Shown: piece by piece, positions 25,695-33,909 of the stretch
How the letters are laid out: each line of letters opens with the position of its first letter
Position numbering within the stretch: position 1 is the stretch's first letter
Source of the DNA: Clostridia bacterium
GTDB taxonomy: Bacteria > Bacillota > Clostridia > Oscillospirales > CAG-272
Assembly (NCBI GenBank): GCA_017398585.1
Contig: JAFQFS010000158.1
Location: 1 to 50,542 of the forward strand
Length of the DNA: 50,542 bases
Direction: 5' to 3'
Translations under genes and position numbers: made by a program
The notes under the pieces: model-generated
What the model was told of the DNA's origin: nothing
The model's database searches: none
What the model saw: the letters and a program-made list of their open reading frames with translations, nothing else

Positions 25695-26930
25695 TCATTC
25701 CGCCCACCTGCGGATCGCAATACAGCCGTTGTGACCGCCGAAACCGAGCGAGATGGACAGCGCCAGTTCGGGATCAAACCGGACCGCTTCATTCGGCGTG
25801 ATATCGAGGTCGCATTCCGGGTCGGGATTCTGATAGTGGATCGTCGGGGGGATCCTACCGGATTCCAGTGCGATCACGGATGCGATCGCTTCCGCAGCTC
25901 CTGCCGCGCCGAGCATGTGACCGGTCATGGACTTCGTTGAGCTGACCTTTGCACGATATGCCGCGTCACCGAGGGCGTACTTGATCGCCTTGGTTTCCGT
26001 GGAGTCGTTCATCGGGGTACTGGTACCGTGTGCGTTGATGTAGATCTTTTCGTTTTCGGCATAACCCGCTTCTTCGAGCGCCAGCTTGACGGCACGTCCG
26101 CCGCCTTCACCGTTCGGATCGGGTGCAGTCACATGATGTGCATCACAGGTGCTGCCGTAACCGACCACTTCGCCGTAAATCCTCGCACCGCGTGCCTTTG
26201 CATGTTCATAGGATTCAAGAATGAGTGCGCCCGCACCTTCGCCCATGACGAAACCGCTGCGATCCTTGTCAAACGGAATGGAGGCACGATTCGGGTCTTC
26301 GGTCTGCGTGAGTGCCATGCAGTTGGTGAATCCGGCGATCGCGAGGGGTTCAATGGACGCTTCCGCGCCGCCTGCGATCACTGCATCCGCGTAACCGTAA
26401 CGGATCGCGCGGAACGCTTCCCCGATGCAGGTCGTACCGGTCGCACAGGCAGTGGTTGCGCTGATGCACGGGCCCTTTGCACCGAACTTGATGGCGATCT
26501 GGCCTGCCGCGATGTTCGAAATCATCTTCGGAACGAAGTGCGGAGAGACTCTCTGCGGACCTCTCTTCAGAAGAACATCGTATTCGGAGGTAAAGGTGTT
26601 GAAACCACCGATCCCGGAACCGAAGTAAACACCGAAGCGGAACGGGTCAACGTTTCCCAGAATACCGCTGTCTTCGACCGCCTGAGCCGCCGCACCGATC
26701 CCGAACTGGGTGAAACGGTCACTCTTGTTGACTTCGATCTTTGCCATGTAATCGGTCGGAGTGAAGTCACGGACTTCCGCCGCAACCTTTACCCTGGACT
26801 CACTTACGTCAAATCTGGAAATAGTATCAATACCGCAGACACCGTTCAGCAGGTTGTCGCGGAATGTTTCCATTCTGGAACCGATCGGAGAAACAATCCC
26901 CATACCGGTTATAACAACTCTATGTTCCAT
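25695..26930 (-). CDS. fabF: Beta-ketoacyl-ACP synthase II
   Basis: FabF condenses malonyl-ACP with acyl-ACP to elongate fatty acids. The 411-residue protein has the Cys-His-His triad: Cys162 in SATTACATGTTC, His in NAHGTSTPMND, and His in MTGHMLGAAG. The conserved N-terminus is HRVVITGMGIVSP. ATG 26930 is supported by GGAG 6 nt upstream; upstream in-frame codons are leader. Between this gene and fabG lies hairpin element H9 in an otherwise gene-free 180 bp, unusual within an operon whose other genes nearly touch. Confidence 0.95.
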   Translation of the reverse strand: MEHRVVITGMGIVSPIGSRMETFRDNLLNGVCGIDTISRFDVSESRVKVAAEVRDFTPTDYMAKIEVNKSDRFTQFGIGAAAQAVEDSGILGNVDPFRFGVYFGSGIGGFNTFTSEYDVLLKRGPQRVSPHFVPKMISNIAAGQIAIKFGAKGPCISATTACATGTTCIGEAFRAIRYGYADAVIAGGAEASIEPLAIAGFTNCMALTQTEDPNRASIPFDKDRSGFVMGEGAGALILESYEHAKARGARIYGEVVGYGSTCDAHHVTAPDPNGEGGGRAVKLALEEAGYAENEKIYINAHGTSTPMNDSTETKAIKYALGDAAYRAKVSSTKSMTGHMLGAAGAAEAIASVIALESGRIPPTIHYQNPDPECDLDITPNEAVRFDPELALSISLGFGGHNGCIAIRRWAE

Positions 26931-27035
26931 TATTTTCTCCATTTTGTAGGATATCAAAGCCTCTTTCTGAATCATTCACTCTTCTCAACTTGTTGTTTTT
27001 ACAACCGATTTAAGCAAACTATTATTTCTCTTCCC

Positions 27036-27097
27036 AGATTGAAGCTTTTTGAAAAGGGTTTGGGAAAAACTTTTTCCCGAAAAAGTTTTTCCCGAGA
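27036..27097 (+). repeat. Dispersed hairpin element H9 inside the fatty-acid operon
   Basis: The left part is AGATTGAAGCTTTTTGAAAA and the stem is GGGAAAAACTTTTT / AAAAAGTTTTTCCC (27062-27093). Its hairpin end lies 14 bp beyond the fabG stop. It is antisense to the operon and could modulate processing or read-through between fabG and fabF. Confidence 0.85.
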
Positions 27098-27110
27098 AAA
27101 ATATTTCTTC

Positions 27111-27863
27111 TCACATCGCCATGCCGCCGTCGACACGGATGACTTCGCCCGTGATGTAGGCGGCTGCGGGGGAGCAGAGGAAAACGACCATGTCGGCGAT
27201 TTCTTCCGGCTGCGCGATGCGGCCGAGCGGGATGCGTTCGAGGAGGGGGCTGTTCACGAGATCCTTAGTCATCGGGGTCTCCACGAAACCGGGGGCAACC
27301 GCGTTGACGGTGATGCCGCGCTTGGAAAGTTCAAGAGCCGCGGACTTGGTGAGACCGATGACGCCCGCCTTGGATGCGGAATAATTGGTCTGACCGGCGT
27401 TGCCCATGAGTCCGGAGACAGACGAGATGTTGCAGATGCGTCCGCCCTTCTGACGGATCATCGGACGGCTCATGGCACGGATCATGTTGAATGTACCGCG
27501 GAGGTTGGTGCCGATGACATCGTTGAAGTTGTCATCGGTAAGCTGCATGATAAGCCCATCGCGTGTGATGCCCGCGTTGTTGACAAGAATGTCGATTCTG
27601 CCGAAATCCTCAAGAACCTTTGCGACGGTTTCCTTCACCTGATCGGATTCACCGACATTGCAAGTATAGGAGATCGCCTTTCTGCCGAGTCCGGTGACGG
27701 CGTTTACCGCATCTGCCGCAGCTTCGGGAGCACAGAGGTCGAGAATGGCGACGTCCGCACCGGCGGCGGCGAGTGCAGCCGCGATGGCACGTCCGATGCC
27801 GCGGGATGCGCCGGTGACAACGGCAACTTTGCCCGCAAGCATTTCTGTATTAAAAATGTTCAT
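27111..27863 (-). CDS. fabG: 3-oxoacyl-ACP reductase FabG
   Basis: FabG is the NADPH-dependent short-chain reductase that converts 3-ketoacyl-ACP to 3-hydroxyacyl-ACP. The 250-residue protein shows the cofactor motif VVTGASRGIGRA, NNAGITRDGL, and the catalytic Ser and Tyr-x-x-x-Lys (NYSASKAG). A C-terminal YITGEVIRVDGGMAM is typical. ATG 27863 directly follows the fabD stop (1 bp gap), with AAGGTG overlapping the end of fabD, which indicates translational coupling. Confidence 0.96.
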   Translation of the reverse strand: MNIFNTEMLAGKVAVVTGASRGIGRAIAAALAAAGADVAILDLCAPEAAADAVNAVTGLGRKAISYTCNVGESDQVKETVAKVLEDFGRIDILVNNAGITRDGLIMQLTDDNFNDVIGTNLRGTFNMIRAMSRPMIRQKGGRICNISSVSGLMGNAGQTNYSASKAGVIGLTKSAALELSKRGITVNAVAPGFVETPMTKDLVNSPLLERIPLGRIAQPEEIADMVVFLCSPAAAYITGEVIRVDGGMAM

Positions 27864-27864
27864 T

Positions 27865-28782
27865 TTATTCACCTTTAAGTTCCGCAAGAACCGCGTTCAG
27901 GGAATCCGTATCCTGTACGGAATACACCTTCACGGTTTTGTCAATGCGCTTGATAAGCCCTGCAAGGGTCTTGCCGGGACCGCATTCGATGAAGGTATCC
28001 GCACCGTCCGCGATCATGCGTTCAATGGTCGTCTGCCAGCGGACAGGGCTCTTCATCTGTGCCGCGAGGCACGCTCTTGCGTCGTCCGGATATACTTCAC
28101 CGGTGAGGTTGGCATACACCGGAATTCCGGGAGTGTTTATCGTAATCTTTTCAAGTACGTTTTCAAATTCAGAGGAAGCGGATGCCATGAAAGGAGAGTG
28201 GAACGCGCCGCTGACCGGGATCGGCATAACGCGGACGCCCTTCGCCTTTTCACAGAAGGCTTCGATACCGGCTTTTGTACCGGAGATGGCGGTCTGACCG
28301 GGAGAATTGTAATTGACGGGATACACATTGTCGAGACCGTCGCACAGCGCTTCAACTTCTTCGGCTGTGATCTTCATGACGGCTGCCATACCGGGTTCGC
28401 CGTCCATTTCCTTCGAAGCACGGTCCATGCACTTGGCACGTTCACAGACAGCTCCGAATGCGTCGGAATGAGCCATCGCGCCGCTGTAAGCGAGAGCGGC
28501 AAGCTCACCGAGCGAAAAACCTGCGCACATATCGGCCTTGATGCCGCGTTCGTTCAGCGCAAGAGCAGCGGCGAGATCCGCAAGGAACACGCACGGCTGC
28601 GTATTGATGGTCTGTTTCAGCTCTGCGTCCGTGCCGCGGAAAGACTGTTCGCTCGTTCCCGGACGGTGCGCGTCGGCTGCATCGTATAAATTTTTTATGG
28701 AATCAAAATTTTCGCACAGGTTCAGTCCCATACCGGAATACTGCGCGCCCTGTCCCGCGAAAACAAATGCGATTTTGGACAT
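27865..28782 (-). CDS. fabD: Malonyl-CoA:ACP transacylase FabD
   Basis: FabD loads malonyl groups onto acyl carrier protein. The 305-residue protein has FVFAGQGAQYSGMG at the N-terminus, active-site Ser90 in AGFSLGELAAL, and the late VSGAFHSPFM histidine motif. Its start lacks a recognisable ribosome binding site: hairpin element H10 ends 10 bp upstream, then the leader reads ACTTCATTTCCT before the ATG. H10 separates it from fabK. Confidence 0.95.
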   Translation of the reverse strand: MSKIAFVFAGQGAQYSGMGLNLCENFDSIKNLYDAADAHRPGTSEQSFRGTDAELKQTINTQPCVFLADLAAALALNERGIKADMCAGFSLGELAALAYSGAMAHSDAFGAVCERAKCMDRASKEMDGEPGMAAVMKITAEEVEALCDGLDNVYPVNYNSPGQTAISGTKAGIEAFCEKAKGVRVMPIPVSGAFHSPFMASASSEFENVLEKITINTPGIPVYANLTGEVYPDDARACLAAQMKSPVRWQTTIERMIADGADTFIECGPGKTLAGLIKRIDKTVKVYSVQDTDSLNAVLAELKGE

Positions 28783-28791
28783 AGGAAATGA

Positions 28792-28858
28792 AGTTTCTCG
28801 GGGAAAACTTTTTTGAAAAAAAGTTTTCCCCGAACCCCTTTCAAAAAACTTTATACTA
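28792..28858 (-). repeat. Dispersed hairpin element H10 inside the fatty-acid operon
   Basis: The stem CGGGGAAAACTTTTTT / AAAAAAAGTTTTCCCCG (28799-28832) is in sense orientation relative to fabD and ends 10 bp before its start codon. AAGTGCAAATTTGAAGT at about 28875, on the far side, matches the inner tract of composite copies. Confidence 0.85.
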
Positions 28859-28891
28859 TATGAATTAGTGGAGTAAGTGCAAATTTGAAGT

Positions 28892-29836
28892 TTACCTGAT
28901 GAAGTTTGCGGCTTTTGCGAGAACCTGTTCGGTTTCCGCCATGATTTCTTCGATGATCTCGGCGGCGGTCTGTTCGCGGTTTACCATTCCCGCGATCTGA
29001 CCGGCGATGTAGCAGCCTTCCTTTTCGTTGCCGTCCACCGCCGCCTTGCGGAGGGAGCCGACGCCGAGCTGCTCGAGGTCTTCGTTCGAGATATCGGTGT
29101 ATTCCTGTTTTGCGTAGCTGCGGGAATACGGGGTTTTGAGACTGCGCACCGGATGTCCGAGACGGCGTCCGGTCACGATGGTCGAGGTATCACTCGCCTT
29201 GAGAACGAGTTCCTTGTAATGCGGATGGATACCGCATTCCTTTGCGACGAGGAAGCGGGTGCCGATCTGTACGCCTGCCGCGCCGAGCATGAGAGCAGCG
29301 GCGACGCCGCGTCCGTCACCGATCCCGCCTGCGGCGAGAACCGGAATGGAGACCGCGTCAACGACCTGCGGTACGAGGGGCATGGTGGAAAGTTCGCCGA
29401 TGTGTCCGCCGGATTCGCCGCCTTCGGCAACGACCGCGTCCGCACCTGCGCGTTCCATCCGCTTGGCAAGCGCCGCGGACGGAATGACCGGAACCACGCG
29501 GCAGCCCGCGTTTTTCCAGTTTTCAATGTAGGAAGAAGGGTCGCCGGCACCGGTGGTGACAACTTCAACTTTTTCTTCCGCGATCACGGCCGCAACGTCC
29601 CCGACAAACGGGCTCATCATCATGACATTCACACCGATGGGGCCGTTTGTAAGTTCTCTTGCGAGACGGATCTGCTCGCGTACATACGCGCCGTCACGGC
29701 TCATGGCGGAGATGATGCCAAGTCCGCCGGCGTTCGTTACGGCTGCCGCGAGACGGGCGTCCGACACATGTGCCATCCCGCCCTGAAAAACGGGGGTTCG
29801 GATTCCGCACAGTTCGCACAGTGCCGTGTGAATCAC
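28892..29836 (-). CDS. fabK: Enoyl-ACP reductase FabK (FMN-dependent)
   Basis: FabK is the flavoprotein alternative to FabI and performs the last reduction of each elongation cycle. The 314-residue TIM barrel of the nitronate-monooxygenase superfamily starts with IRTPVFQGGMAHVSDARLA. It has VTTGAGDPSSY, AEGGESGGHIGEL, LAAGGIGDGRGVAAAL and GVQIGTRFLVAKEC phosphate-binding segments. It starts with GTG at 29836, overlapping the acpP stop (GTGA), with AGGAGG 8 nt upstream, so the two are translationally coupled. fabI is not seen here. Confidence 0.93.
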   Translation of the reverse strand: MIHTALCELCGIRTPVFQGGMAHVSDARLAAAVTNAGGLGIISAMSRDGAYVREQIRLARELTNGPIGVNVMMMSPFVGDVAAVIAEEKVEVVTTGAGDPSSYIENWKNAGCRVVPVIPSAALAKRMERAGADAVVAEGGESGGHIGELSTMPLVPQVVDAVSIPVLAAGGIGDGRGVAAALMLGAAGVQIGTRFLVAKECGIHPHYKELVLKASDTSTIVTGRRLGHPVRSLKTPYSRSYAKQEYTDISNEDLEQLGVGSLRKAAVDGNEKEGCYIAGQIAGMVNREQTAAEIIEEIMAETEQVLAKAANFIR

Positions 29837-30054
29837 TTCTGTGCCTCCTCGATTGCACGAACGAGGTCGCCGACGGTCTTGCCGACCTGAGCAGCTTCGA
29901 GAGTTACGCCGAATTCGTCTTCGATGTCCATGAGAACTTCAACGGTGGTGAGGGAGTCAACGCCGAGTTCTTCAAAGGTAGTTTCTGCGGTGATGTTTGC
30001 TTCGTCTTCGCCGGAGTGGTCTGCGATAATGGTCTTGAGCTTGTCGATAGTCAT
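29833..30054 (-). CDS. acpP: Acyl carrier protein
   Basis: This 73-residue acidic helical protein carries the growing acyl chain on phosphopantetheine attached to Ser34 in the motif ELGVDSLTTVE. ATG 30054 is supported by GGAGG 9 nt upstream. Its stop overlaps the fabK start. Its place between fabH and fabK is the usual Firmicutes order. Confidence 0.97.
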   Translation of the reverse strand: MTIDKLKTIIADHSGEDEANITAETTFEELGVDSLTTVEVLMDIEDEFGVTLEAAQVGKTVGDLVRAIEEAQK

Positions 30055-30118
30055 GGTAGGTATCCTCCAAAAATGTAAGTTGATTTTAAAATTGATTTTG
30101 AGTTGACTGTATGATGGT

Positions 30119-31072
30119 TTACCAGCGCATGATGCAGCCCGCGCTGGAGAGGCCGCCGCCGAACGCGACCATGGCAACGAGGTCGCCGGGCTTGATTCTT
30201 CCCGAACGGTTCCGCTCGTCGAGGGCGATCGGTACGCTTGCCGCTGCGGTGTTTCCGAAGCGGTCGATGTTCATGACAAACTTGTCATCCGGCAGTTTGA
30301 GACGGCGAGCCGCCATGCGGATGATGCGTTCGTTCGCCTGATGGGGAATGATGTGGTCGATATCGCCGATTGCGATACCCGCTTTTTCCGCCATACCGGT
30401 GATGTGATTCACGAAAGCACCGACAGCAAACTTGAAGGTTTCCTGCCCTTCCATGAAGATCACGGGTTCTTCTTTTTCGATCTCCGTGAACGGAGAGGTT
30501 CCGCCGAACGCGGGGATTTTGATGACGTCATCCCCGCCCATGGTACAGATTTCCGAGCAGAGATACGAATTGCCGGCTTCGAGCACCGCCGCGCCTGCGC
30601 CGTCACCGAAAATGACAGCCGTACTGCGATCCTTCCAGTCGATAATTTTACTGATGCGTTCCGCACCGATGATAAGAGCACGCTTTGCGGTTCCGCGTGC
30701 GAAGAATCCCGCCGCCGTTTCCATGGCAAACAGGAATCCGCTGCAAGCGGAGCTTATGTCAAACGCCGGGCAGGAGGCACCGAGACGTGCCTGGACCATC
30801 CCCGCCGTGGTGGGGCAGATCCGGTCGGACGTGATGGTCGCGACGATAATCAGATCGATGGCATCCGCGGAAACGCCGCTCATTTCGAGTGCCTTTGCCG
30901 CAGCCTCATATGCAAGGTCGGCGGTGCTTTCCGTGGTCGCAATCCGGCGTTCTTCAACACCGACGCGGGTACGGATCCATTCGTCGTTCGTCTCCATCAT
31001 TCCGGACAGATCATCGTTGGTGACAATTTTTGACGGTACTGCGCTTCCGGTTCCGATGATTCTGAAACTCAT
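30119..31072 (-). CDS. fabH: Beta-ketoacyl-ACP synthase III
   Basis: FabH starts fatty-acid synthesis by condensing an acyl-CoA primer with malonyl-ACP. The 317-residue protein has the catalytic Cys110 in SSACSGFLFA, His in IIPHQANERI and Asn in RFGNTAAASVPIAL. AAAGGAGG precedes the ATG. It is the first gene of the operon and lies about 150 nt downstream of the predicted transcription start, leaving a long leader that contains a palindromic operator-like site. Confidence 0.96.
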   Translation of the reverse strand: MSFRIIGTGSAVPSKIVTNDDLSGMMETNDEWIRTRVGVEERRIATTESTADLAYEAAAKALEMSGVSADAIDLIIVATITSDRICPTTAGMVQARLGASCPAFDISSACSGFLFAMETAAGFFARGTAKRALIIGAERISKIIDWKDRSTAVIFGDGAGAAVLEAGNSYLCSEICTMGGDDVIKIPAFGGTSPFTEIEKEEPVIFMEGQETFKFAVGAFVNHITGMAEKAGIAIGDIDHIIPHQANERIIRMAARRLKLPDDKFVMNIDRFGNTAAASVPIALDERNRSGRIKPGDLVAMVAFGGGLSSAGCIMRW

Positions 31073-31185
31073 TCCGTCCTCCTTTATTGTTATTGTCTGT
31101 CTATTGTTAGTTTTTGATCATTATTCGAACTTCTAAGTTTTTGATATAATGAAAAGGCATCCCGCCTTCCGCGCGCTTCCTCCTC

Positions 31186-31206
31186 ACATATTTACAGTAA
31201 ATATGT
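31186..31206. promoter_or_regulatory. Perfect 10-bp-arm palindrome in the fabH leader, operator candidate
   Basis: ACATATTTAC-A-GTAAATATGT is a perfect inverted repeat located about 17-37 bp downstream of the predicted transcription start, a position where a bound repressor would block elongation. Firmicutes fatty-acid genes are controlled by FapR or FabT; this sequence does not obviously match either consensus as I remember it. Confidence 0.6.
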
Positions 31207-31229
31207 ATTTACGTTACGCGCTTGAAATT

Positions 31230-31258
31230 ATAATACCATATTTATCTTCGTTTGTCAA
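31230..31258 (-). promoter_or_regulatory. Promoter of the fatty-acid operon
   Basis: On the minus strand TTGACA (31253-31258) and TATTAT (31230-31235) are 17 bp apart. Together with the two dyads this accounts for most of the gene-free 31073-31411 region. Confidence 0.85.
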
Positions 31259-31269
31259 TAGCTGATTGT

Positions 31270-31298
31270 AAATATATGTGAACTATTTTCATATATTT
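31270..31298. promoter_or_regulatory. Upstream inverted repeat next to the fatty-acid promoter
   Basis: AAATATATG and CATATATTT are 11 bp apart, just upstream of the -35 box. The half-site GTAAATATATG resembles the GTAAATATGT half of the downstream palindrome, suggesting a pair of sites for one regulator. Confidence 0.45.
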
Positions 31299-31342
31299 CC
31301 GAAAAAATCCGAAAACACGTTATCCCCCAGACTTTTTGCCGG

Positions 31343-31400
31343 AAAGTTTTTGATAAGGGGTGTGGGGAAAAACTTTTTTCAAAAAGTTTTTCCCCACAGA
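31343..31400 (+). repeat. Dispersed hairpin element H11
   Basis: The stem TGGGGAAAAACTTTTT / AAAAAGTTTTTCCCCA (31363-31396) is preceded by AAAGTTTTTGATAAGGGG. Its hairpin end lies 12 bp beyond the stop of the gene at 31412. Confidence 0.85.
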
Positions 31401-31411
31401 ATGATATTTCT

Positions 31412-32266
31412 TTACATATGACCGAGGACTTCCTGATTGACGGGGGAACCGCGTCCCTCGACGTTCGGCGCACGGTGTTCGAGAGCGGCGAAGGAGTATT
31501 CGATGTCCTCGCGTGCCTCGAGTTCGGTGCTGGCACCGACGGTGATCATGTCGCACGGACGGATCGCGTTCCAGTTGAAGGTCAGACCGACAAACGGTGT
31601 GGTACGTCCTGCGGCGAAGGGCTTGATGGTCATAACGGGCTTCTTCGCATTGCGGATGATCTTCGCGACGGCTTCTACTTCGACCTGCATCAGAAATCCC
31701 ATGCAGTTAAAAATCTGGATGTAGGTTTCGACGTCGTATTCGTTCTTGTCACTGTAGAGGACGGCTTCCGGCATATGCGCGGACAGACCGGGGATGAGGC
31801 CGGCGTCGCGGATCATGGCGAGATAGTCCGGCAGACGGGTGATCTCCTCTTTGTTCTTGTTGACGAGCTGTTCCTGGCTCGTGTGGTGGATGAGGCAGAA
31901 GGTACATCCGGCTTCCGCACTCTTTTTGACGGTGGCGTTGGCTCTGGCGCGGGCTTCCGCGTTGTCGTCCACATCAAGGGAAGGGGTGTCAATGATGATG
32001 ATCTTCTGACCGTACTTCTGTTCCGCATAGCGGACGGCATCGAGTGCGAGCGGAATGGAACTGATCGGTCCCATCACGGCGTTGATGCCGTGATCAAGGT
32101 ACGCACGGAAGACCGGATAAAAATCCTCCGGCTTCTGGAATCGTTCCTGGATTCCCTTGTCCGCCGCCGCACCGGTGTGGCTCCACCCGAGCAGCCAGTT
32201 CGTACCGATCAGGATACGCGGCAGCGATACGCCGCCGACCATCGTTCTGGGAAACTGCTGTAACAT
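31412..32266 (-). CDS. Conserved protein of unknown function, TIM-barrel-like
   Basis: This 284-residue protein without a signal peptide has alternating hydrophobic strands and helices that suggest a TIM barrel: LPRILIGTNWLLGW, HGINAVMGPIS, IIIIDTPSLD, CTFCLIHHTSQEQL, LIPGLSAHMPEAV and VMTIKPFAAGRTTP. Distal aldo-keto-reductase or aldolase-like relatives are possible, but I do not recognise a named family and no catalytic motif can be assigned. AAAGGAGG precedes the ATG. It stands alone, bounded by hairpin elements on both sides (H11 and H12). Confidence 0.8.
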   Translation of the reverse strand: MLQQFPRTMVGGVSLPRILIGTNWLLGWSHTGAAADKGIQERFQKPEDFYPVFRAYLDHGINAVMGPISSIPLALDAVRYAEQKYGQKIIIIDTPSLDVDDNAEARARANATVKKSAEAGCTFCLIHHTSQEQLVNKNKEEITRLPDYLAMIRDAGLIPGLSAHMPEAVLYSDKNEYDVETYIQIFNCMGFLMQVEVEAVAKIIRNAKKPVMTIKPFAAGRTTPFVGLTFNWNAIRPCDMITVGASTELEAREDIEYSFAALEHRAPNVEGRGSPVNQEVLGHM

Positions 32267-32292
32267 AGTAACCTCCTTTGGAAAGTGGGGAA

Positions 32293-32511
32293 ACCGGGGA
32301 AAAACTTTTTGAAAAAAGTTTTGTGAGGTTGCGAAGCAAACTCATCCGGACCCCCTTTTCAAAAACTTTATACTTATTTAATTGACAAAGCCGGGTGCAG
32401 ACTTTTCGTTCCGTAAATCTGCACCTGCTTCGTTTCCCCTTTCCAGATTGAAGTTTTTTGGAAAGGGTTTGGGAAAACCTTTTTTTTCAAAAAAGGTTTT
32501 CCCAAGAAACT
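32293..32511. repeat. Composite of head-to-head hairpin elements H12 and H13
   Basis: H12 (32293-32370, reverse) contains stem CCGGGG...CCGG interrupted by an accessory hairpin TGAGGTTGC-GAA-GCAAACTCA. H13 (32444-32511, forward) has stem TGGGAAAACCTTTTTT / AAAAAAGGTTTTCCCA (32470-32504). The core between them holds the inverted tracts GGGTGCAGACTT and AAATCTGCACCTGC. The pair fills the gap between pmbA and the unknown gene at 31412, with ends 27 bp from one start and 8 bp from one stop. Confidence 0.8.
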
Positions 32512-32518
32512 CTATTCC

Positions 32519-33871
32519 TCATTCCCCTGCAACGGACATGCCGGGTACGAGAACGTCCGGAGCGACGATTCTGGTGCCGCCGGGACCGCCGAAGTCGAGT
32601 TCGTTGTCTACGTCGGAAATCTGCTTTAACAGGTCGAAGAAGTTGCCTGCAACCGTGAAGGACTTGACCGGCGCTCCGATTTCGCCGTTTTCAAGGATAA
32701 AGCCTTCACTTTCGATGGAGAAGTCGCCCGTGACGGCGTTTGCACCGGCATGGAAGCCCTTCATCGCAGTGACGTAAATACCGTTATCTGCCTTTTTGAG
32801 CAGTTCTTCGCGGGTCATTTCTCCCTTGTTGATGTAGAAGGTGAACACTCTCGTGCCGATGGACGCCGACCCTCTCGATGCGTTGCCGGTGGTTTCCACA
32901 CCGTCCTTCTTCGCGGTCATGAGGTTGTAAAGGAAGGTCTTCAGCACGCCGTTTTCCACAACGTTCTTGCATCTGGTGGGAACGCCTTCGCCGTCGAACG
33001 GAATCTGGACGGTGTTGTCTTCGGAGAACGGGTCGTCGGTGATGGTGATGCAGTCCGCTGCGATCTTTTCGCCGACCTTTCCCTTGAGAAGGGACAGTCC
33101 CTTCTGCACATTGTCCGCGTAGAACGCGGACAGGAACGTGGAAAGAATCGCTTCCATCTGGTCGTTCTGGAATACAACGTTATACTTGCCGGACTTCACG
33201 GTGCCTGCGCCGAACTTCGCGCGTGCCTTCGTAATGGCTTCGTTGATTTTTTCGATGCGTTCGGAATCGGGCTTGTCGAAACCATTCGGCAGAGATTCAC
33301 CGCCGGTCTGCTTTTCTTCGCCGTTGTCAAGGACAACACGGAAGAATTCGCCTGAATTGCCGGTGAAGCTGGAGAGATCGAGACCGTTGGAGTTGAACAG
33401 GAACGTACGGCTCATGCCTGCGGATGCGCCGGATGCGGTACCGTCGGCGATCTGAGCATCGGCTGCGTAGAGAAGGTCGCGGTTCTTCATCGCACGTTCG
33501 CGGATGAGTGCCGCACTCGGCATGGTGAACGTGCATTCCGGAACCTTACGGTATTCTTCAGGATCCGCGCCGCCGTAGATGATGGCTTCTTCGTCCTTTT
33601 CGATGACGGATGCGTTTTCCATCGCACGTGCAACGAGCTTTTCCATTTCGGTTTCGTCAAGGTACTGCGTGCTTGCGTAGCCGAGCTTGCCGTTCACAAT
33701 GCAGCGATAGAGAAGGTCGCCGCCGACGCTGGAGGAAAATGCGCTGATCTCATCGCGGAAGGTCTCCGCGCGGATGCCCGCATTTTCGGAATAATACAGT
33801 TCATATTCGGCAATGCCGTTCTTTTCGGAGCATTCTTTTACGATTTTCTTCAGAATATCAAACTTTTCCAT
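32519..33871 (-). CDS. pmbA: TldD/PmbA family protein, PmbA (TldE) type
   Basis: PmbA/TldE is the non-metal-binding partner of TldD in a heterodimeric peptidase that trims peptides, including leaders of modified peptides such as microcin B17. The 450-residue length and the C-terminal half (FDGEGVPTRCKNVVENGVLKTFLYN, then GDFSIESEGFILENGEIG) match. No HExxxH motif is present, as expected for the E subunit. It lies downstream of tldD, 140 bp away, in the same direction. Confidence 0.93.
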   Translation of the reverse strand: MEKFDILKKIVKECSEKNGIAEYELYYSENAGIRAETFRDEISAFSSSVGGDLLYRCIVNGKLGYASTQYLDETEMEKLVARAMENASVIEKDEEAIIYGGADPEEYRKVPECTFTMPSAALIRERAMKNRDLLYAADAQIADGTASGASAGMSRTFLFNSNGLDLSSFTGNSGEFFRVVLDNGEEKQTGGESLPNGFDKPDSERIEKINEAITKARAKFGAGTVKSGKYNVVFQNDQMEAILSTFLSAFYADNVQKGLSLLKGKVGEKIAADCITITDDPFSEDNTVQIPFDGEGVPTRCKNVVENGVLKTFLYNLMTAKKDGVETTGNASRGSASIGTRVFTFYINKGEMTREELLKKADNGIYVTAMKGFHAGANAVTGDFSIESEGFILENGEIGAPVKSFTVAGNFFDLLKQISDVDNELDFGGPGGTRIVAPDVLVPGMSVAGE

Positions 33872-33909
33872 AATTACCTCTTAAAAACTCAGGATTCCTG
33901 AAAGAATTC

